21,206 nucleotides of DNA from positions 1 through 21,206 of the forward strand of contig JABGQE010000010.1 in assembly GCA_018648925.1 (NCBI GenBank), given 5' to 3'. Every line of letters starts with the position of its first letter. Position 1 is the stretch's first letter. Positions 19,969-21,206 of this stretch are shown piece after piece. Source of the DNA: a bacterium (GTDB lineage: Bacteria; Patescibacteriota; Minisyncoccia; Phycocordibacterales; UBA2163). A program made the translations under genes and the position numbers. The notes under the pieces were generated by a model that was given only the letters and a program-made list of their open reading frames with translations, searched no databases and had not been told where the DNA came from.

Positions 19969-21108
19969 TTAAACCACCACTCTTTTTATAAGTGGATTTA
20001 TAGTAGTAAGTATTTCGTATGTATAGATCACAGTATCAGCTATGTCCATTTGGTCGTCTGCTGTCAAAGTTTCAAGACCGCTTTTACCGATTAAAGTTAC
20101 TATGTCTCCCACGCGCGTGGTAGCGCTATTGCACTCAATTATTATCAAATCCATAGACACTAATCCAACGATTTTACACTTTTTGTCTTTTACAAGCACT
20201 TGCCCTTTGTGTGAAAGCGCTCTTGCAAAGCCATGCCAATATCCGATAGGTATCATTGAGACAGTTGTATTCTCTTCCATCTTTTCTGCCATATCATAAC
20301 CAACATAATCACCCTTTTTTAATTTCTTTATTTCACTTATTTTAGTCTTCCAGCTTAGTACAGGTTTAAGCACAAGTTCCTTTTTAAGCACAAGTGAGTG
20401 TTGAGCTCTGCTTTCTTTGGACGGAAAGTAGCCATAAAGCCCTATACCAACACGCACCATATCAAAGTGTGCTTGTGGGTATAGGAGTGTGCCTCCAGTA
20501 CCAGACGCATGGAACATTATTTTTCCAAGACCAAACCTTTTAAACACCGTTTGGACTTTTTTAAATTCTTCAATCTGTTCGTTCGTATAGTGGGGGTAAG
20601 TAACATCTTTCGCAGATGCAAAGTGCGTATAAGCGCCCTTTAGTTTTCCACTTAGTTCATTGCTTTTTATAAGCTCAATAACCTTTTGTATATCATTTGG
20701 GAAGAATCCTTGCCTGTGCATCCCTGTATCTACTTTTATATGAAAAAAAGGACTGTCCTTTATATTGGCGACCTGTTTAAGTGTTTCAAAAGTAGAGACG
20801 GTAATCTCTAGATTATTCTCTGTAGCTATTTGAATTTCTTCTTTTGAAAGCGTTGGACCAAGTACTAAGATTGGTTTTGTGATCTCTACAGAGCGAAGTG
20901 TCTTTCCTTCATAGACACTGTCCACACAAAAACCATCAACTTTGTCATTGACTATAAGTGAGAATTCTCGCAGACCATGCCCATATGCATTGGATTTAAC
21001 CACAGCATACATTTTGGTCTTTTTCTTGAGGATAGAGCGAATAGTCTTTACATTGTGCAAAGCTGCCTTTTTATCTATCTCAACCCATGTTTTAAGGTTT
21101 GGTATCAT
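19969..21108 (-). CDS. alr: alanine racemase
   Basis: Alr is a PLP enzyme interconverting L- and D-alanine for peptidoglycan. The 379-residue protein has the PLP Lys38 in AVVKSNAYGHG, DTGMHRQGF (128-136), the barrel block MVRVGIGLYGY (217-227), the second catalytic Tyr271 in the VGYDMAEK block, IGYWHGFARAL (288-298), and VSMD (317-320) near the C-terminus. Length is normal. TGGTATAGT on the minus strand, an extended -10 box (21127-21119), is 10 bp before the ATG with no Shine-Dalgarno site, suggesting a leaderless message. It indicates the cell makes its own D-alanine for a wall. Confidence 0.95.
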   Translation of the reverse strand: MIPNLKTWVEIDKKAALHNVKTIRSILKKKTKMYAVVKSNAYGHGLREFSLIVNDKVDGFCVDSVYEGKTLRSVEITKPILVLGPTLSKEEIQIATENNLEITVSTFETLKQVANIKDSPFFHIKVDTGMHRQGFFPNDIQKVIELIKSNELSGKLKGAYTHFASAKDVTYPHYTNEQIEEFKKVQTVFKRFGLGKIMFHASGTGGTLLYPQAHFDMVRVGIGLYGYFPSKESRAQHSLVLKKELVLKPVLSWKTKISEIKKLKKGDYVGYDMAEKMEENTTVSMIPIGYWHGFARALSHKGQVLVKDKKCKIVGLVSMDLIIIECNSATTRVGDIVTLIGKSGLETLTADDQMDIADTVIYTYEILTTINPLIKRVVV

Positions 21109-21118
21109 ATATATGTAA

Positions 21119-21127
21119 ACTATACCA
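21119..21127 (-). promoter_or_regulatory. extended -10 promoter of alr
   Basis: The minus strand reads TGGTATAGT, an extended -10 element (TG-n-TATAGT), ending 10 bp from the alr ATG. No clear -35 box is seen. Confidence 0.5.
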
Positions 21128-21168
21128 TACCAAAAAAGTTGGATTTACGATATACTTTGAATTGTTAA

Positions 21169-21206
21169 GCCGTTGTAGCTCAGTTGGTAGAGCGCACCCA
21201 TGGTAA
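21169..21206 (+). tRNA. tRNA-Thr (GGU), 5' part only
   Basis: The first 38 nt of a tRNA are present: acceptor GCCGTTG, D-arm GCTC-AGTTGGTA-GAGC, anticodon 5' stem CACCC and loop ATGGTAA, whose T33 fixes the anticodon as GGT. The window ends here. A TATACT box lies at 21151-21156. Confidence 0.85.

Noticed and set aside
1..21206. CRISPR array, insertion sequence or phage genes
   Set aside because: No regularly spaced repeats, cas genes, transposase or phage structural genes were found on either strand.

Overview
The window looks like a chromosomal segment of a Patescibacteria/CPR bacterium, probably of the Parcubacteria type. The evidence is AT-rich DNA, tightly packed genes, and a long type IV pilus cluster with no secretin (PilQ) gene in view, as expected for a cell without a classical outer membrane. 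Several enzymes have also lost zinc-ligand cysteines, and short palindromic repeats lie in frame inside genes. Most transcription units have a TATAAT-like box 7-13 nt before the ATG and no Shine-Dalgarno sequence, which suggests leaderless mRNAs. In-frame TGA is not used as a sense codon in the genes read, although only pilD ends in TGA, so the genetic code is only weakly tested.

Layout. 1-140: a palindromic element whose outer stem resembles a tRNA 3' half, ending in a terminator. 143-745 (minus): a two-gene operon of small, unrecognised Cys-containing proteins with strong Shine-Dalgarno sites, a clear promoter and a terminator. 836-1861: a small membrane protein and the DNA repair glycosylase Tag. 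1950-3360 (minus): a possible bestrophin-like membrane protein and a ComF-family phosphoribosyltransferase. 3399-14316: the pilus cluster, in the order pilM, pilN, pilO, pilP-like, pilB, orphan receiver, pilT, pilC, major pilin, pilD and four minor pilin/pseudopilin genes. 14320-18685: ligA, gatC, gatA and a membrane-anchored HEPN-like protein. 18688-19377: initiator tRNA-Met (plus strand) facing tRNA-Asp and a CAU tRNA (minus strand), with two convergent structured elements between them. 19395-19950: a promoter, a long structured leader and a 46-codon ORF. 19969-21108 (minus): alanine racemase. 21169-end: start of a tRNA-Thr gene.

How the genes fit together. PilM-PilN-PilO-PilP-like form the inner alignment complex, PilC the platform, PilB and PilT the extension and retraction motors, and PilD the processing peptidase. 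The major pilin and four minor pilins build the fibre. A CheY-like receiver between the two motor genes is a likely control input. ComF, type IV pili and ligase together would suit natural DNA uptake, but this is inference.

The most unusual signal is a repeated architecture beside tRNA genes. Downstream of tRNA-fMet and tRNA-Asp there is a terminator, then an inverted copy of that tRNA's own T-loop-to-acceptor 3' strand (about 19-20 nt), two hairpins, and a direct copy of the same sequence. Inverted and direct copies can pair to close a three-way junction. The left edge (27-133) shows the same outer stem for a tRNA that would lie outside the window. A second unusual signal is three different palindromic repeats found inside tag, ligA and gatA, apparently in frame.
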